Made by a program: the position numbers and the translations under genes. Under the pieces are notes generated by a model, which ran no database searches, was not told the origin of the DNA, and worked only from the letters and a program-made list of their open reading frames with translations. Below, in pieces: positions 38,156 through 52,451 of a stretch of 64,000 nt of DNA. The stretch is from Steroidobacteraceae bacterium (GTDB lineage Bacteria > Pseudomonadota > Gammaproteobacteria > Steroidobacterales > Steroidobacteraceae), in NCBI GenBank assembly GCA_019187185.1, contig JABAQU010000030.1:1-64000 (forward strand), written 5' to 3'. The first letter of the stretch is position 1, and each line of letters begins with the position of its first letter.

Positions 38156-41100
38156 ATGCGGCTTTCGGGAATCGCAGCAGCAATCAACTCCACCTGGCTC
38201 GCGCCAGAAGAGCCGCTCGTGCGCGCGCTCGCGGCCCGCGCGCGGCTCGAACCCGACGCCCGGGCACGCGTCACGGCCCGTGCGCTCGATCTCGTGGCGC
38301 GCGTGCGCGCCGAAAAGGCGAGCGGCAGCCCGCTCGATGCGTTCCTGCGCGAGTACAGCCTCGCCTCGCGCGAGGGCGTCATCCTGATGTGTCTCGCAGA
38401 AGCGCTGCTGCGCATCCCGGATGCCGAGACGGCCGACCGGCTGATCGCCGACAAGGTGAGCGCCGGCGACTGGGCCGATCACCTCGGCGACAGCGAGTCG
38501 CTGTTCGTGAATGCATCGACCTGGGGGTTGATGCTCACCGGCCGCGTGGTGCAGGTCGATTCCGCAGCCATCGGCCAGGCGCGCAACTGGTTCGCCCGCC
38601 TCGCGAGCCGCATCAGCGAGCCGGTCGCGCGTGCCGCGCTGCGCCAGTCGATGAAGATCCTCGGCCACCAGTTCGTGATGGGCCGCAGCATCACCGAGGC
38701 GCTCGCACGGGCGGCAGGCAAGCGCGAGCGGGCATACCGCTACTCCTTCGACATGCTGGGCGAAGCGGCCCTCACGGCCGACGACGCGGAGCGCTATCTC
38801 GACAAGTATCGCGCGGCGATCGACGAGATCGGCGCGGCCGTGCCGGCGGGCAGCGCGCAGGGCGTGATCGAGCGGCACAGCATTTCCGTGAAGCTCTCGG
38901 CGCTGCACCCGCGCTACGAATTTGCGCAGCGCGAGCGCGTGCTCGTGGAACTCGCGCCGCGCCTGCTCGAACTCGTGCGCCGTGCGCGCGATGCCGGCAT
39001 CGGCCTCACGGTCGACGCCGAGGAGGCGGATCGGCTCGAGCTGTCGCTCGAGCTGATCGACCACGTGCTCGCCGACGAGGTGACGCGTGATTACGCCGGC
39101 TTCGGTCTCGCGGTGCAGGCCTACCAGAAGCGGGCCCCGCAGGTGATCGACTGGCTGGCAGAGCGCGCCGGCGCGCTCGGGCGGCGGCTGTGCGTGCGGC
39201 TCGTGAAGGGCGCCTATTGGGACAGCGAGGTCAAGCGCGCACAGGAACGCGGCCTGCCGTCCTATCCCGTCTACACGCGCAAGGCGAACACCGATGTTGC
39301 CTACCTCGCCTGCGCGCGGCGGCTGGCCGCCGCCGGTGCAGTGATCTACCCGCAGTTCGCCACCCACAATGCGCACACGGTGGCCTACGTTGCCGAGCTC
39401 TTCGGCGGCAGCGGCAAGCCGTTCGAGTTCCAGCGCCTGCACGGCATGGGCGAGGAACTCTATGAACACGTGGTGGGCGGCGAGTGGGGCGACTACCCGT
39501 GCCGCGTCTATGCACCCGTCGGCGCGCATGCCGACCTGCTGCCGTACCTCGTGCGACGCCTGCTCGAGAATGGCGCCAATACCTCGTTCGTCAACCGGCT
39601 GGTCGACGCCAGCCTGCCACCGGAGTCGGTCGTCGCCGATCCGGTGGCCGACGTCGATGCGGCCGTGTCGGTCGCCCACCCCCGCATTCCGCTGCCGCCG
39701 GACCTCTACGGCAGCGAACGGCGCAATTCCCTCGGCGCCAACCTCGCCGACGGAGCCGAGGTCGCGGCATTGCACGCCGCGGCCGCGCGCAGCCAGGCCG
39801 AGCACTGGCATGCCGGCCCGATCACGGTCGAGAAGGCGGACATCGCCGAGACCCACGACATCGTGAGCCCGACGAACGAACGCGAGGTGATCGGCAAGGT
39901 CGCGAACGTCACGGCCGACACGGTGGCGCGCGCGGCGGCTGTCGCGCGTGCGGCGCAGCCGGAGTGGGACTCGCGCGGCGGCGCCGCGCGGGCCGCGCTG
40001 CTCGAACGCGCGGCAGACCTCCTCGCGGCCGAGCGCGCGGGCCTCGTGGCGCGTTGCATCCGCGAGGCCGGCAAGTCGATTCCGGACAGCATCGCAGAGG
40101 TGCGCGAGGCCGAGGACTTCCTGCGCTACTACGCGCTGCGCGCGCGCGCCGATTTCGAGGGCGATGCGGTCCTGCCCGGCCCGACCGGCGAGCGCAACTC
40201 GCTGCGCCTGCGCGGCCGTGGCGTGTTCGGCTGCATCAGCCCGTGGAACTTCCCGGTCGCGATCTTCACCGGGCAGGTGGCGGCGGCGCTGGCGGCCGGC
40301 AACACGGTGCTCGCGAAGCCGGCCGAGCAGACGCCGCTTTGCGCCGCCCGCGTCGTCGAATTGCTGCACGCCGCGGGCGTGCCGCGCGAGGTACTGCACT
40401 TCCTGCCGGGCCGCGGCTCGGTGGTCGGCGCGGCGCTGTCGCGCAGCGAGGATGTCGCCGGCATCTGCTTCACCGGATCGACCGAAACGGCGCGGCTCAT
40501 CGAGCGCTCGATGGCCGCGCGCGAAGGCGCGATCGGCACGTTGATCGCCGAGACCGGTGGGCTCAATGCGATGATCGTCGACAGCTCGGCGCTCGCCGAG
40601 CAGGTCGTGCTCGACGCCGTCGCGTCGGGCTTCAACAGTGCCGGGCAACGCTGCTCGGCGCTGCGCCTGCTGATCGTGCAGGAGGAGGTGGCGCCGCGCG
40701 TGCTCGAATTGCTCGCGGGCTTCATGGACGAGCTCGTGGTCGGCGATCCGGCACTGCTCGCGACCGACGTCGGCCCGGTGATCGATCGGGATGCGCTCGC
40801 GATGCTCGAGGCGCATGCCGCGAAGGTGACGGCCGGCGCACGCTGGTCGCATCGCGTGCCGCTGCGCGGCGTGCCGCCGGGGCGGTTCTTCGCGCCGCTC
40901 GCGGTCGAGATACCGCGCATCGAGGACCTCGAGCGCGAAGTGTTCGGCCCGATCGTGCACGTCGTGCGCTACGAAGCCGCGAAGCTCGATGACGTGGTGG
41001 ATGCAGTCAATGCACGCGGCTACGGCCTCACGCTCGGTGTGCAGACCCGCATCGACAGCCTCGCGCAGCGGGTCGCGCGGCGGGCGCGCGTCGGCAACGT

Positions 41101-41290
41101 GTACGTCAACCGCAACATGATCGGGGCGGTCGTCGGCGTGCAGCCCTTCGGTGGCTGCGGCCTTTCGGGCACCGGTCCCAAGGCCGGCGGGCCGCATTAC
41201 CTGCACCGCTTCGCGACCGAGCAGACCGTCACGGTCAATACTGCGGCGGTCGGCGGCAACGCGACGCTGCTGTCGCTGGCCGAACAATGA
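38156..41290 (+). CDS. putA: Bifunctional proline dehydrogenase / delta-1-pyrroline-5-carboxylate dehydrogenase
   Basis: Oxidises proline to glutamate in two steps with FAD and NAD+. The 1044-aa form lacks the N-terminal ribbon-helix-helix DNA-binding domain of E. coli PutA (1320 aa), so it should not be its own repressor. An N-terminal arm (about 1-120) precedes the PRODH barrel (about 150-450; [44 protein letters not shown]). The P5CDH domain (about 500-1030) has Glu799 in AETGGLNAM and nucleophile Cys833 in [12 protein letters not shown]. It overlaps sdaA as ATGA. Confidence 0.95.
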   Translation: MRLSGIAAAINSTWLAPEEPLVRALAARARLEPDARARVTARALDLVARVRAEKASGSPLDAFLREYSLASREGVILMCLAEALLRIPDAETADRLIADKVSAGDWADHLGDSESLFVNASTWGLMLTGRVVQVDSAAIGQARNWFARLASRISEPVARAALRQSMKILGHQFVMGRSITEALARAAGKRERAYRYSFDMLGEAALTADDAERYLDKYRAAIDEIGAAVPAGSAQGVIERHSISVKLSALHPRYEFAQRERVLVELAPRLLELVRRARDAGIGLTVDAEEADRLELSLELIDHVLADEVTRDYAGFGLAVQAYQKRAPQVIDWLAERAGALGRRLCVRLVKGAYWDSEVKRAQERGLPSYPVYTRKANTDVAYLACARRLAAAGAVIYPQFATHNAHTVAYVAELFGGSGKPFEFQRLHGMGEELYEHVVGGEWGDYPCRVYAPVGAHADLLPYLVRRLLENGANTSFVNRLVDASLPPESVVADPVADVDAAVSVAHPRIPLPPDLYGSERRNSLGANLADGAEVAALHAAAARSQAEHWHAGPITVEKADIAETHDIVSPTNEREVIGKVANVTADTVARAAAVARAAQPEWDSRGGAARAALLERAADLLAAERAGLVARCIREAGKSIPDSIAEVREAEDFLRYYALRARADFEGDAVLPGPTGERNSLRLRGRGVFGCISPWNFPVAIFTGQVAAALAAGNTVLAKPAEQTPLCAARVVELLHAAGVPREVLHFLPGRGSVVGAALSRSEDVAGICFTGSTETARLIERSMAAREGAIGTLIAETGGLNAMIVDSSALAEQVVLDAVASGFNSAGQRCSALRLLIVQEEVAPRVLELLAGFMDELVVGDPALLATDVGPVIDRDALAMLEAHAAKVTAGARWSHRVPLRGVPPGRFFAPLAVEIPRIEDLEREVFGPIVHVVRYEAAKLDDVVDAVNARGYGLTLGVQTRIDSLAQRVARRARVGNVYVNRNMIGAVVGVQPFGGCGLSGTGPKAGGPHYLHRFATEQTVTVNTAAVGGNATLLSLAEQ

Positions 41291-42675
41291 GCGCCCTCAG
41301 CGTCTTCGACATCTTCAAGATCGGGATCGGCCCGTCGAGCTCCCACACGATGGGGCCAATGCGGGCGGCGCGCGAGTTCGCGCTGGGTCTCGGCGAGCGC
41401 GGCCTGCTGGATCGCACGCACGCGGTGTACGTGCGCCTCTACGGCTCGCTCGCCCTCACCGGTGCCGGCCACGGCACCGATCGCGCGGTACTCGCCGGCC
41501 TCGAAGGCGCCGATCCCGCGACGGTCGATCCGGACGCGATGCAGCGCGATGTCGCGCGCATCCGCGCCGAGGGGCGTTTGCAGCTCGCGGGCCGTCGCGG
41601 AATCGCATTCGACGAGCCGATGCAGCTCTTGTTCCTCACCCACGAGACGCTGCCGGCGCATCCGAACGGCATGCGCTTCGCCGCGCTCGACGCTGCGGGA
41701 AAGGTGCTCGCCGAGGAAGAGGTCTATTCGGTGGGGGGAGGGTTCATCGTCAGAGCCGGGAGCGAACGGCCAACCACCGACAGCCAGACGGCGAACGGCC
41801 AGGCGGCGGGCGGCGTGCCCTATCCCTTTGCGACGAGCGCCGAGCTGCTCGGCCACTGTCGTGCGAGCGGGCTCGAGATGTTCGAGCTGCTGCAGGCGAA
41901 CGAGCTCGCTTGGCGAGCGCAACCCGAGGTGCGGGCCAAGCTGCTCGAGATCTGGCGCGTCATGCAGGCCTGCGTCGAGCGCGGCTTCCAGCAGCAGGGC
42001 GTGCTGCCCGGCGTGCTCAAGGTGCGGCGTCGCGCGCCGCGTCTGCACCGGATCCTGGCCGAGTGCCCGCCGGACCGGCCGGTCGACTCGATGGAGTGGG
42101 TGAACGCCTGGGCGCTCGCGGTCAACGAGGAAAATGCCGCGGGCGGCCGCGTGGTCACGGCGCCGACGAACGGTGCGGCGGGCATCGTGCCGGCCGTGCT
42201 GCAGTACTACACGCGCTTCGAGCGCGGCGCGAGCGAGGAGGGCATCCTGCGCTTCCTGCTCACGGCCGGCGGCATCGGCATGCTCTTCAAGCAGGGCGCC
42301 TCGATTTCCGGCGCGGAGATGGGCTGCATGGGCGAGGTGGGGGTCGCCTGCTCGATGGCAGCCGCGGGGCTCGTCGCAGCGCTGCACGGCACGAACGAGC
42401 AGGTCGAGAACGCCGCCGAGATCGGCATGGAACACAACCTCGGCCTCACCTGCGACCCGGTCGCGGGCCTCGTGCAGATTCCCTGCATCGAGCGCAACGC
42501 GATGGGCGCGGTGAAGGCGATCAACGCCGCGCGCCTCGCGATGCGCGGCGACGGCTCGCACAAGGTGTCGCTCGACCAGGTGATCGCGACGATGCGCCAG
42601 ACCGGCCACGACATGTCGACGATCTACAAGGAAACCTCCCAGGGCGGACTCGCGGTCAACGTGCCGGAGTGCTGA
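41287..42675 (+). CDS. sdaA: L-serine ammonia-lyase (L-serine dehydratase)
   Basis: Iron-sulfur enzyme converting L-serine to pyruvate and ammonia. The single-chain 462-aa form has an N-terminal beta domain ([19 protein letters not shown], about 6-25) and a C-terminal alpha domain. The 4Fe-4S cysteine motifs include [28 protein letters not shown] and the C-terminal end VNVPEC. It overlaps putA by 4 bp, so proline and serine breakdown are co-expressed. Its TGA directly abuts the stop of the convergent kinase gene, forming TGATCA. Confidence 0.95.
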   Translation: MSALSVFDIFKIGIGPSSSHTMGPMRAAREFALGLGERGLLDRTHAVYVRLYGSLALTGAGHGTDRAVLAGLEGADPATVDPDAMQRDVARIRAEGRLQLAGRRGIAFDEPMQLLFLTHETLPAHPNGMRFAALDAAGKVLAEEEVYSVGGGFIVRAGSERPTTDSQTANGQAAGGVPYPFATSAELLGHCRASGLEMFELLQANELAWRAQPEVRAKLLEIWRVMQACVERGFQQQGVLPGVLKVRRRAPRLHRILAECPPDRPVDSMEWVNAWALAVNEENAAGGRVVTAPTNGAAGIVPAVLQYYTRFERGASEEGILRFLLTAGGIGMLFKQGASISGAEMGCMGEVGVACSMAAAGLVAALHGTNEQVENAAEIGMEHNLGLTCDPVAGLVQIPCIERNAMGAVKAINAARLAMRGDGSHKVSLDQVIATMRQTGHDMSTIYKETSQGGLAVNVPEC

Positions 42676-44082
42676 TCAGGGCGCGGCGAGCGGTGCGTGC
42701 AATGTGATGACGAGCGTCTGTGATGGCTCGAGCCGCGCAGAAACCTCCCAGCCCATTGCGTGCGCGAACTCGCGCACGAGCGCGAGGCCGAGCCCCATGT
42801 GCACGCCGCCGCTGCGCGCGGCTTCGCCACGCCAGAACCGCTCGAACAGGTGGGCCACGTCGGCGGCGGTGAGCCCGGGGGCCTCGTTGCCGACCGTGAG
42901 GGCATAGCCGCTGCCGGTGGCCGCGCCGGTGACGCGGATTGCAGTGCCCGCCGGCCCATACTGAACCGCGTTGTCGAACAGGTTCGCGAGGGTCGACTGC
43001 AGCAATGCCGGGTCGGCGCTGACGGTTGCCGCTGCGAGCCCGAACTCGCACCGCATGTTCCGCGCCGCGGCGCCGGCCGCGAACGGCTGCCATGCACGCT
43101 GCACTGCGGCCGACAGCTCGACCGGTTCCATGGCGGCCGCGAGCTGGCCGGATTCGCTGCGCGCGAGCGCCAGCAGGCGCGTCACCAGCGCTTCCATCTG
43201 CGTGGCGATCGACAGGGCATCCTCGTCGGTGCCCGGGGGCCGCGCGTCCGGCCACTTGAGCGCGGTCTCGGCGAGGGCGCGCAGCTCCGCGATCGGCGTG
43301 CGAAGTTCGTGCGCCATGGCGGCGCTCACGCGCCGCTCGCGCTCGAACGACTCCTCGAGGCGCGTGAAGAGGGCATTCAGCGTGGTCGTGATGGGCGCGA
43401 GCTCGCGCGGCAACCCGCTCGTCGCGAAGCGGGTGTTTAGTGTCGTTGCGTCGACCCGCGAGACGTCGGTCGCGAGGCGATCGAGCGGCTTGAGACCCCG
43501 GTACAGGAGCCAGGGCACGAGCAGTCCGATCGCGAGCAACAGGCCGGCCGCCCAGCCGGCCGTGCCGGCGAGCAGTTCGCGCAGTTCGCTGTCGAGATGC
43601 TCCGAGCGGCTCGCGACGACGAGGCGCAGGGTCGGCGTGTCCACCTTCGAGCGCTTGTCGGCCCGTCGCGGCTGGAACTCGATGCCGACCGCGCGCGCCG
43701 GCTTGCCGCGCGCGAGGTGCAGAAAGAAGTACTCCGGATCGTCGAGGCTCCCGGATTTCAGCGGCAGGCCGGATTCGTTCTCGAGACTCTCCGAACGCGC
43801 CAGCGTCTGCCCGTCGCTGTCCCAGAGTTGATAGAAATCACGTGCCTCGTCGTCGTCGAACCCGTGCATGAAGCGGTCGCTGAAGGCGAGGCGCACACGG
43901 CCGTCGTTGTCCACGGTCGTGAGCGTGCTGATGGCGCGGGCCTTGGCGATCAGCGCGTCGTCGAAACTGTCGATGAACTCGTCGCGCACCGCGAAGTACA
44001 GCGCGACGAGGCCCGCCGCAAATACCGCGAACAGCGCAAGCAGCAGGCTCACGGTCAGCCGGCGGCGGATCGATGGGCTCAC
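42676..44082 (-). CDS. Membrane sensor histidine kinase (HAMP-HisKA)
   Basis: A 468-aa sensor with GTG start. Helix 1 spans about 9-31, a periplasmic domain about 32-172 and helix 2 about 173-195. HAMP is at about 197-250, with HisKA AAMAHELRTPIAELRAL and phospho-acceptor His258 next. The ATPase domain has NLFDNAVQYGP, then short N, G1 and G2 boxes (GLGLALVREFAHAMG). The periplasmic part contains no motif I recognise. The start overlaps the regulator's stop as GTGA. Architecture is like PhoQ/QseC-type kinases; the signal is unknown. Confidence 0.9.
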   Translation of the reverse strand: MSPSIRRRLTVSLLLALFAVFAAGLVALYFAVRDEFIDSFDDALIAKARAISTLTTVDNDGRVRLAFSDRFMHGFDDDEARDFYQLWDSDGQTLARSESLENESGLPLKSGSLDDPEYFFLHLARGKPARAVGIEFQPRRADKRSKVDTPTLRLVVASRSEHLDSELRELLAGTAGWAAGLLLAIGLLVPWLLYRGLKPLDRLATDVSRVDATTLNTRFATSGLPRELAPITTTLNALFTRLEESFERERRVSAAMAHELRTPIAELRALAETALKWPDARPPGTDEDALSIATQMEALVTRLLALARSESGQLAAAMEPVELSAAVQRAWQPFAAGAAARNMRCEFGLAAATVSADPALLQSTLANLFDNAVQYGPAGTAIRVTGAATGSGYALTVGNEAPGLTAADVAHLFERFWRGEAARSGGVHMGLGLALVREFAHAMGWEVSARLEPSQTLVITLHAPLAAP

Positions 44083-44753
44083 GGGGCCGTGCCGAACACG
44101 TAGCCGAGGCCGCGGCGCGTGCGGATCAGCGGCAGGCCATTGCCGCCGGCGAGCTTGCGCCGCAGGATGCAGACCGCGGAATCGACTGCATTGCTCACGG
44201 GACTCGTGGCGTCGTTGTAGAGATGTTCCTCGATATCGGCGCGCGGAACCACTTCGCCCCGGCGGCGCGCGAGGTATTCGACGAGATTGTATTCACGCGC
44301 CGTCAGTTCGATCGTGCGCCCCGCGCGCGTGACCGTGCGCTGCAATGTGTCGATGACGACGTCGCCGACCTGGATGACGGTCTGCTTCGCGCCATACGCG
44401 CGGCGGCACAGCGCCTCGACCCGGGCCAGCAGTTCCTCGAGCGCAAAGGGCTTCACGAGGTAGTCGTCGGCGCCGATCCGCAGGCCCTCGACCCGGTCGG
44501 CGACGGTATCGCGGGCCGTGAGCAGCAGCACATGGGCGTCGTTGCCGGCGGCGCGCATGCGCTTCAGCATCGTCAGGCCATCGATCTTCGGCAGCATGAT
44601 GTCGAGCACGATGGCGTCGTAGGTGGCGGTCTCGATGCGCCACAGGCCTTCCTCGCCATCGGCCGCGGTATCGACGGCGTAGCCCGAGCGCTCGAGCGCC
44701 GCAGCGACGCTGCGCGCGAGCCTCGGCGAGTCCTCGACGTACAAAACGCGCAT
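44079..44753 (-). CDS. OmpR-family response regulator
   Basis: A 224-aa DNA-binding regulator paired with the kinase. I set the start at the ATG at 44753 (MRVLYVEDSPRLARSV); the open frame to 44858 overlaps typA and is not protein-like. Receiver residues are Asp8 (ED), phospho-acceptor Asp51 in IVLDIMLPKIDG, Thr in LLLTARD and Lys in YLVKPF. The C-terminal winged helix (about 125-222) has REYNLVEYLARRRGEVV, SNAVDSAVCILRRKL and LIRTRRGLGYVF. The first gene of the pair. Confidence 0.92.
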   Translation of the reverse strand: MRVLYVEDSPRLARSVAAALERSGYAVDTAADGEEGLWRIETATYDAIVLDIMLPKIDGLTMLKRMRAAGNDAHVLLLTARDTVADRVEGLRIGADDYLVKPFALEELLARVEALCRRAYGAKQTVIQVGDVVIDTLQRTVTRAGRTIELTAREYNLVEYLARRRGEVVPRADIEEHLYNDATSPVSNAVDSAVCILRRKLAGGNGLPLIRTRRGLGYVFGTAP

Positions 44754-44817
44754 CGCGTTGCGCCCCGAATTGCGGCCTGACCGGGGCCATGATGCCTCGC
44801 GATACGTTATCCGTCGA

Positions 44818-46635
<1,818 letters not shown>

Positions 46636-46669
46636 GGGGCAGGCCGGGACCGGACAAAAAAGGTCGCGG

Positions 46670-46678
46670 AGGATAGCA
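46670..46678 (-). promoter_or_regulatory. Extended -10 candidate for typA
   Basis: On the minus strand TGCTATCCT (TGn plus TATCCT) lies 34 bp before the typA start. There is no good -35, as often with extended -10 promoters. Confidence 0.35.
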
Positions 46679-46711
46679 TGAAAGGAGCCCGAAGCTCACG
46701 GTGGGGAACCG

Positions 46712-47686
46712 ATGGCGGATGGCCGGAGGCAAGGCGCGGAGTCGGCGTGTCGCGGTGGGAGGTCAGTGGTCGTGACGGGAAGCGAGGTGGAGAGGTACCA
46801 CGGACCGCCGTCGGCGCTGCGCTTCATGCCACCCGCGTTCCTGCCCCGTCGGAAGCCGGATCCCGCGCGGCCATTTCCGGATCTGCGCGCGGCCTGGACC
46901 GGCTTCGCAATCCAGCCGGCGGACCATCGTGCACTGGCCGTGTCGTGTGGCATCGAGGATGGATCGGACGACGCCGTGCGCGTGCTCTTGCCGCACATCT
47001 TCGGCTTCCGGCTGTCGATGGCGCTCCTCACGCACCCGCGCTGGCCGCTGCCCATCTGGCACGCCTTGCAGGTGCGCAATCGCTTCCTGCTGCACGGCCC
47101 GCCGGCCACCGTGATGCGGGGAGAGCTGCATGCGTCGGTCGCCGGCTGGCGCGTGCTCGCGAAGGGCGTGGAGGTGGATCTGCATGCCCGACTCGTCGAC
47201 AGTGCCGCCTGCGCGTGGGAGAGCATCGCCACCTTCTACTACCGGGGGCGGTTCGCCCGGCAGGCATCGCCGGGCGAGCCTGCCGGTGCACCGCGCGAGT
47301 CGCCGCGGATGGAAATGTCGGGCGATCCGGTGGCTCGCTGGGTGACCGGCACATCGAATCGCTGGCGCTTCGCCCGGTGGACCGGGGACTACAACGGCCT
47401 GCACCAGTGGGACTGGTACGCGCGGCGCCTGGGGTTTCCGGTGGCTTTCTCGCATCCGCATCGCGTGGCCGCGCAATGCCTCGCGCGCCTCGCGTGCGCG
47501 TTCGATGGCGCGCAGCAACTCGACCTGTGGCTCAAGGGGCCGGTGCCCTACGGTGTGGCGGTACGCCTCGATGCACGGCGTGATTCCGACGCCGGCGGCA
47601 CCGACTTCATGTTGACGACGGAGGGCGCGTCGCGCCCCGCGCTCGCAGGGATGTGGCGCCCTCTGGCCACGAGCCAGTCGGCATGA
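46712..47686 (+). CDS. MaoC-like / hotdog-fold protein of unknown substrate
   Basis: A 324-aa protein. The first 45 residues are polar and low in conservation, so a later start is possible. A duplicated hotdog fold is suggested. The N-terminal half (about 90-190) has LTHPRWPLPIWHALQVRNRFLLHGP. The C-terminal half (about 205-320) has RFARWTGDYNGLHQWDWYARRLGFPVAFSHPHRVAAQC, which parallels the MaoC hydratase GDxNPxH motif (GDYNGLH), with Asp and His kept. Such proteins hydrate enoyl-CoA or act in polyketide or fatty-acid routes; no partner gene is next to it. It ends 4 bp from convergent sixA. Confidence 0.6.
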   Translation: MADGRRQGAESACRGGRSVVVTGSEVERYHGPPSALRFMPPAFLPRRKPDPARPFPDLRAAWTGFAIQPADHRALAVSCGIEDGSDDAVRVLLPHIFGFRLSMALLTHPRWPLPIWHALQVRNRFLLHGPPATVMRGELHASVAGWRVLAKGVEVDLHARLVDSAACAWESIATFYYRGRFARQASPGEPAGAPRESPRMEMSGDPVARWVTGTSNRWRFARWTGDYNGLHQWDWYARRLGFPVAFSHPHRVAAQCLARLACAFDGAQQLDLWLKGPVPYGVAVRLDARRDSDAGGTDFMLTTEGASRPALAGMWRPLATSQSA

Positions 47687-47690
47687 GCCA

Positions 47691-48155
47691 TCAGCTGTCC
47701 GCTGCGACCGCCTGCCAGCCCTCCGCCCCGCAGTGGAGCGTGACGCACGCGCCCGTCGGCAGACTCCGCGGCGCGACATCCGGCGCGAGGCGCCGTGCAT
47801 ACTCGCTGATGCCGGGATTGTGACCGACGAGGAGCAGGTGACCGATCCGTGCGTCGGCGCCGTTCACCACCGATGCGAGCAGGTCGGGCGTCGCGAGGTA
47901 GAGGACGTCGATGCGCGCGACGAAGCGGGGCGCGATGCCGAGTTCGCGCGCGAGCGTCTCGGCGGTCTCGAGGGCACGAGCCGCGGGGCTCGTGAGCACG
48001 ACATCCGGCAGCGGCACGCCCTGTGTGCGCAGGCGGCTCGCGGCGTCGGCGGCTTCGGCGAGACCGCGGCGCGTGAGGGGGCGGCCGAAATCCGCCGCCG
48101 ACGATTCCCTCCACTCGGCCTCGCCATGCCGGACGAGTGTCAGGTACTGCATCAT
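47691..48155 (-). CDS. sixA: Phosphohistidine phosphatase SixA-like (histidine phosphatase superfamily)
   Basis: A 154-aa protein. The start is ATG ATG at 48155-48150 (MMQYLTLVRHGEAEW). The RHG motif carries the catalytic His, with Arg nearby; later motifs are LTSPAARALETAETLA and LLLVGHNPGISEYARRL, giving the second His. Small SixA-like enzymes dephosphorylate phosphohistidine on HPt or PTS proteins. It follows sufT by 5 bp on the same strand, so it may be read through from the SUF operon, but there is no known functional link. Confidence 0.83.
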   Translation of the reverse strand: MMQYLTLVRHGEAEWRESSAADFGRPLTRRGLAEAADAASRLRTQGVPLPDVVLTSPAARALETAETLARELGIAPRFVARIDVLYLATPDLLASVVNGADARIGHLLLVGHNPGISEYARRLAPDVAPRSLPTGACVTLHCGAEGWQAVAADS

Positions 48156-48160
48156 CGGAC

Positions 48161-48712
48161 CTAGAACATGCCTGTCTGCAGGCGCGCGGCTTCCGACATC
48201 ATCGACTGGGTCCACGGCGGGTCGAACACGAGCTCGACGGTGACCGTGCGGACGGTCGGGATGACTTCCACCTTCTCCTTGACATCCTGGACCAGGATCT
48301 CGCCCATGCCGCAGCCCGGCGCCGTGAGTGTCATTTTCACGTCGACATCGTGCGTGCCATCGTCGTTCGCCGTGACGTCGCACACGTAGACGAGGCCGAG
48401 ATCGACGATGTTGATCGGAATCTCCGGGTCGTAGCAGGTCGCCATCTGTTCCCAGATGAGCTTTTTCAGGTCATCGAGCGTGGCATTCGGCGGCAGTTCG
48501 GGCGCCTTCACCACTTCCTGGCCGATGGCCTCGGCATGCTCGCCGGCGAGCCGGAAGAGGTTGCCGTCGATGTAGAGCGTGAAGCTCCCGCCGAGCGCCT
48601 GCGTGATGTAGCCCGCCTGGCCCGGTTTCAACGTCACCTCGATCCCGGCGGGGACCATCACCACCTTCACGGGCTCCCGTACGACAAACGGCTGATTCTG
48701 GTGCGTGCGCAT
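48161..48712 (-). CDS. sufT: SUF system iron-sulfur maturation protein SufT (DUF59/MIP18)
   Basis: A 183-aa protein that helps mature Fe-S proteins. The N-terminal domain (about 1-75; EVTLKPGQAGYITQALGGSFTLYIDGNLFRL) is specific to SufT. The C-terminal DUF59 domain (about 85-180) has MATCYDPEIPINIVDLGLVY, LTAPGCGMGEILVQDVKEKV (the conserved Cys) and ELVFDPPWTQSMMSEAARL. The start is at 48712, 2 bp after the SufU stop. It is the last dedicated member of the operon. Confidence 0.92.
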   Translation of the reverse strand: MRTHQNQPFVVREPVKVVMVPAGIEVTLKPGQAGYITQALGGSFTLYIDGNLFRLAGEHAEAIGQEVVKAPELPPNATLDDLKKLIWEQMATCYDPEIPINIVDLGLVYVCDVTANDDGTHDVDVKMTLTAPGCGMGEILVQDVKEKVEVIPTVRTVTVELVFDPPWTQSMMSEAARLQTGMF

Positions 48713-48714
48713 CG

Positions 48715-49157
48715 CTACTCCGTCGTCACCGGCACGCACTCGTGCGCGAGCGCCGCATTCAGCGTGTGCCAGCAGAGGCTCGCGCACTTGACGCGCGCCG
48801 GGAACTCGCGCACGCCGGCGAGGGCCGCGAGCTTGCCGAGCGACGCCGGCGGCTCCTCGCTCGCGCCGGTCAGGGTCGCGTGCACTTCGTCGAAGAGGTG
48901 CCGGATCGCGGCGCGGTCCTTGCCCTTGACGGCCTCCGTCATCAGCGAGGCCGATGCGACCGAAATCGCGCAGCCCTTGCCGTCGAAGTGCACGTCGCGG
49001 ATGCGATCGCCGTCGAGCTGCACGTACACGGTGAGGCGATCGCCACACAGAGGGTTGTGGCCATCCGCGCTTGTGTCGACGGGCGACAGCGGGCCGAAGT
49101 TGCGCGGCTGCCGGTTGTGATCGAGGATCACGTCGCGGTAGAGCTCTTTCAGGTCCA

Positions 49158-49158
<1 letters not shown>
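48715..49158 (-). CDS. sufU: Iron-sulfur scaffold / sulfur acceptor protein SufU
   Basis: NifU/IscU-like protein, 147 aa, beginning MDLKELYRDVILDHNRQPRNFG. The zinc and sulfur ligands are Cys38 and Asp40 (LCGD), Cys63 (GKGCAIS), Cys125 and Cys129 (KCASLCW). The insertion between Cys63 and Cys125 is of the SufU type and differs from IscU. In SUF systems SufU takes sulfur from SufS. It shares one base with the sufS stop (TGATG). The usual gram-negative SufE partner is absent here. Confidence 0.94.
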
Positions 49159-50404
<1,246 letters not shown>

Positions 50405-50408
<4 letters not shown>

Positions 50409-51696
50409 ACGAGCTCCCGGGCGACCTGCGCGTCGTCGCCGGTGAAGCGCTGCGCGAAGGCGCGTTCGATCGCATTGCGCAGCGCCGGAATCCCGATGCG
50501 CGCGACGAGTTCCGTCAGGAACGCCCACTTGAGGAGGCTGCGGGCCGTGCGCGGCTCGACGCCGCGCGACAGCAGGTAGAACAGCATGTCGTCGTCGAGC
50601 TTGCCGGTCGTCGCGCCGTGACTCGCCTTGACGTCGTCGGTGTAGATCTCGAGCTGGGGCCGCAGGTCGATCTCGGTGCCGGGGCCGGCGAGCAGGCCTT
50701 TCAGCGACTGGCGCGACGCGGATCGCGCGGCGCCCGGGCGCATCACGATGTGGCCGTTGAATGCGACGCGTGCGCGGCCTCCTGCGATGCCCCTGAAATC
50801 CTCGGTGGTTGTGGTGTCCGGCGCCGCATGTTCGATGGCGGCATAGGCATCGTCGACCTGGCTCGCGTCGGCTGCGACCGAGCGGGCGTAGGTGATGCGC
50901 GCGCCGCGTCCGGCGAGACGCGCGTGCAGGGTCGTGCGCGCCGACTGCGCACCGAGCGCCACCGTATCGAGCACGTAGTGCGCATCGGCGGCCACGGTGG
51001 CGCGCAGCGTCTCGACATGGGTGGCGAGCGTGCCGAGCTGTTGCAGGCGCACGTGGTGGACCTCGGCACCTTGCCCGAGCGCGATATCGACGGCGCCGTT
51101 CGAGAATGTCGCATGCTCATCGACGCCGATGTGGCGTTCGATCAATTCAAGACGCGAGCCGGGGGCCGCACGCACGATGAGCGCCGGATGGGAGGCGTTG
51201 TCCGCGGCCGGTGCGGTCGCGACCTGCAGGACTTCGATGCCGCGCGTCGGCTCCGCGGTGGCGCTGACGGCGAGCGTGTCGGTGGCGAACGCGACGGCCA
51301 GCGTGCCGAAGCGCTCGTCGACGTTGTCCGCGGCGAATGCCGCATCGAGCGGCGCGCCCGTGCCGACCGTGACGCCGGCGTCGGTGCCTGGCGCGGCCGA
51401 CAGGGCCGCCGCAAACAAGCCGTCGACGACGACATAGCGGGCAAAGCCCGGCAGCGGCGGGGGCAGCAGCGCGCGCGCGCGCTCGATCGCCGCAGGCGCG
51501 AGCGCGAGCGGCGGTGCGAACCGCACGGTTTCCAGTGCCCGCAGGTTCGCGTAATGCCAGTTCTCGTTGCGATTGACCGGCAGGCCATGGGCGAGCGCGG
51601 CGCCGAGCGCGGCTTCGCGCGCCGCGCGCGTGACGATGGCCGCCGGCAGCGATTCGGCGACGGCCGCGTGGTCCGCTGCGAAGCGCGGGGCGGCGC

Positions 51697-51700
<4 letters not shown>
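50405..51700 (-). CDS. sufD: Fe-S cluster assembly protein SufD
   Basis: Partner of SufB in the SufBC2D scaffold complex. It is 431 aa. The N-terminal helical region (about 1-110) has LPVNRNENWHYANLRALE. The beta-helix core and C-terminus contain LRPQLEIYTDDVKASHGATTGKLDDDMLFYLLSRG, where the His (SHGAT) near residue 362 is the conserved SufD residue. It ends LLKWAFLTELVARI. It overlaps sufC and sufS by 4 bp on each side. Confidence 0.94.
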
Positions 51701-52449
<749 letters not shown>

Positions 52450-52451
52450 GG

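Noticed and set aside
38108-41287. 1059-codon antisense frame across putA
   Set aside because: Same artefact; its codon pattern is set by putA on the plus strand.
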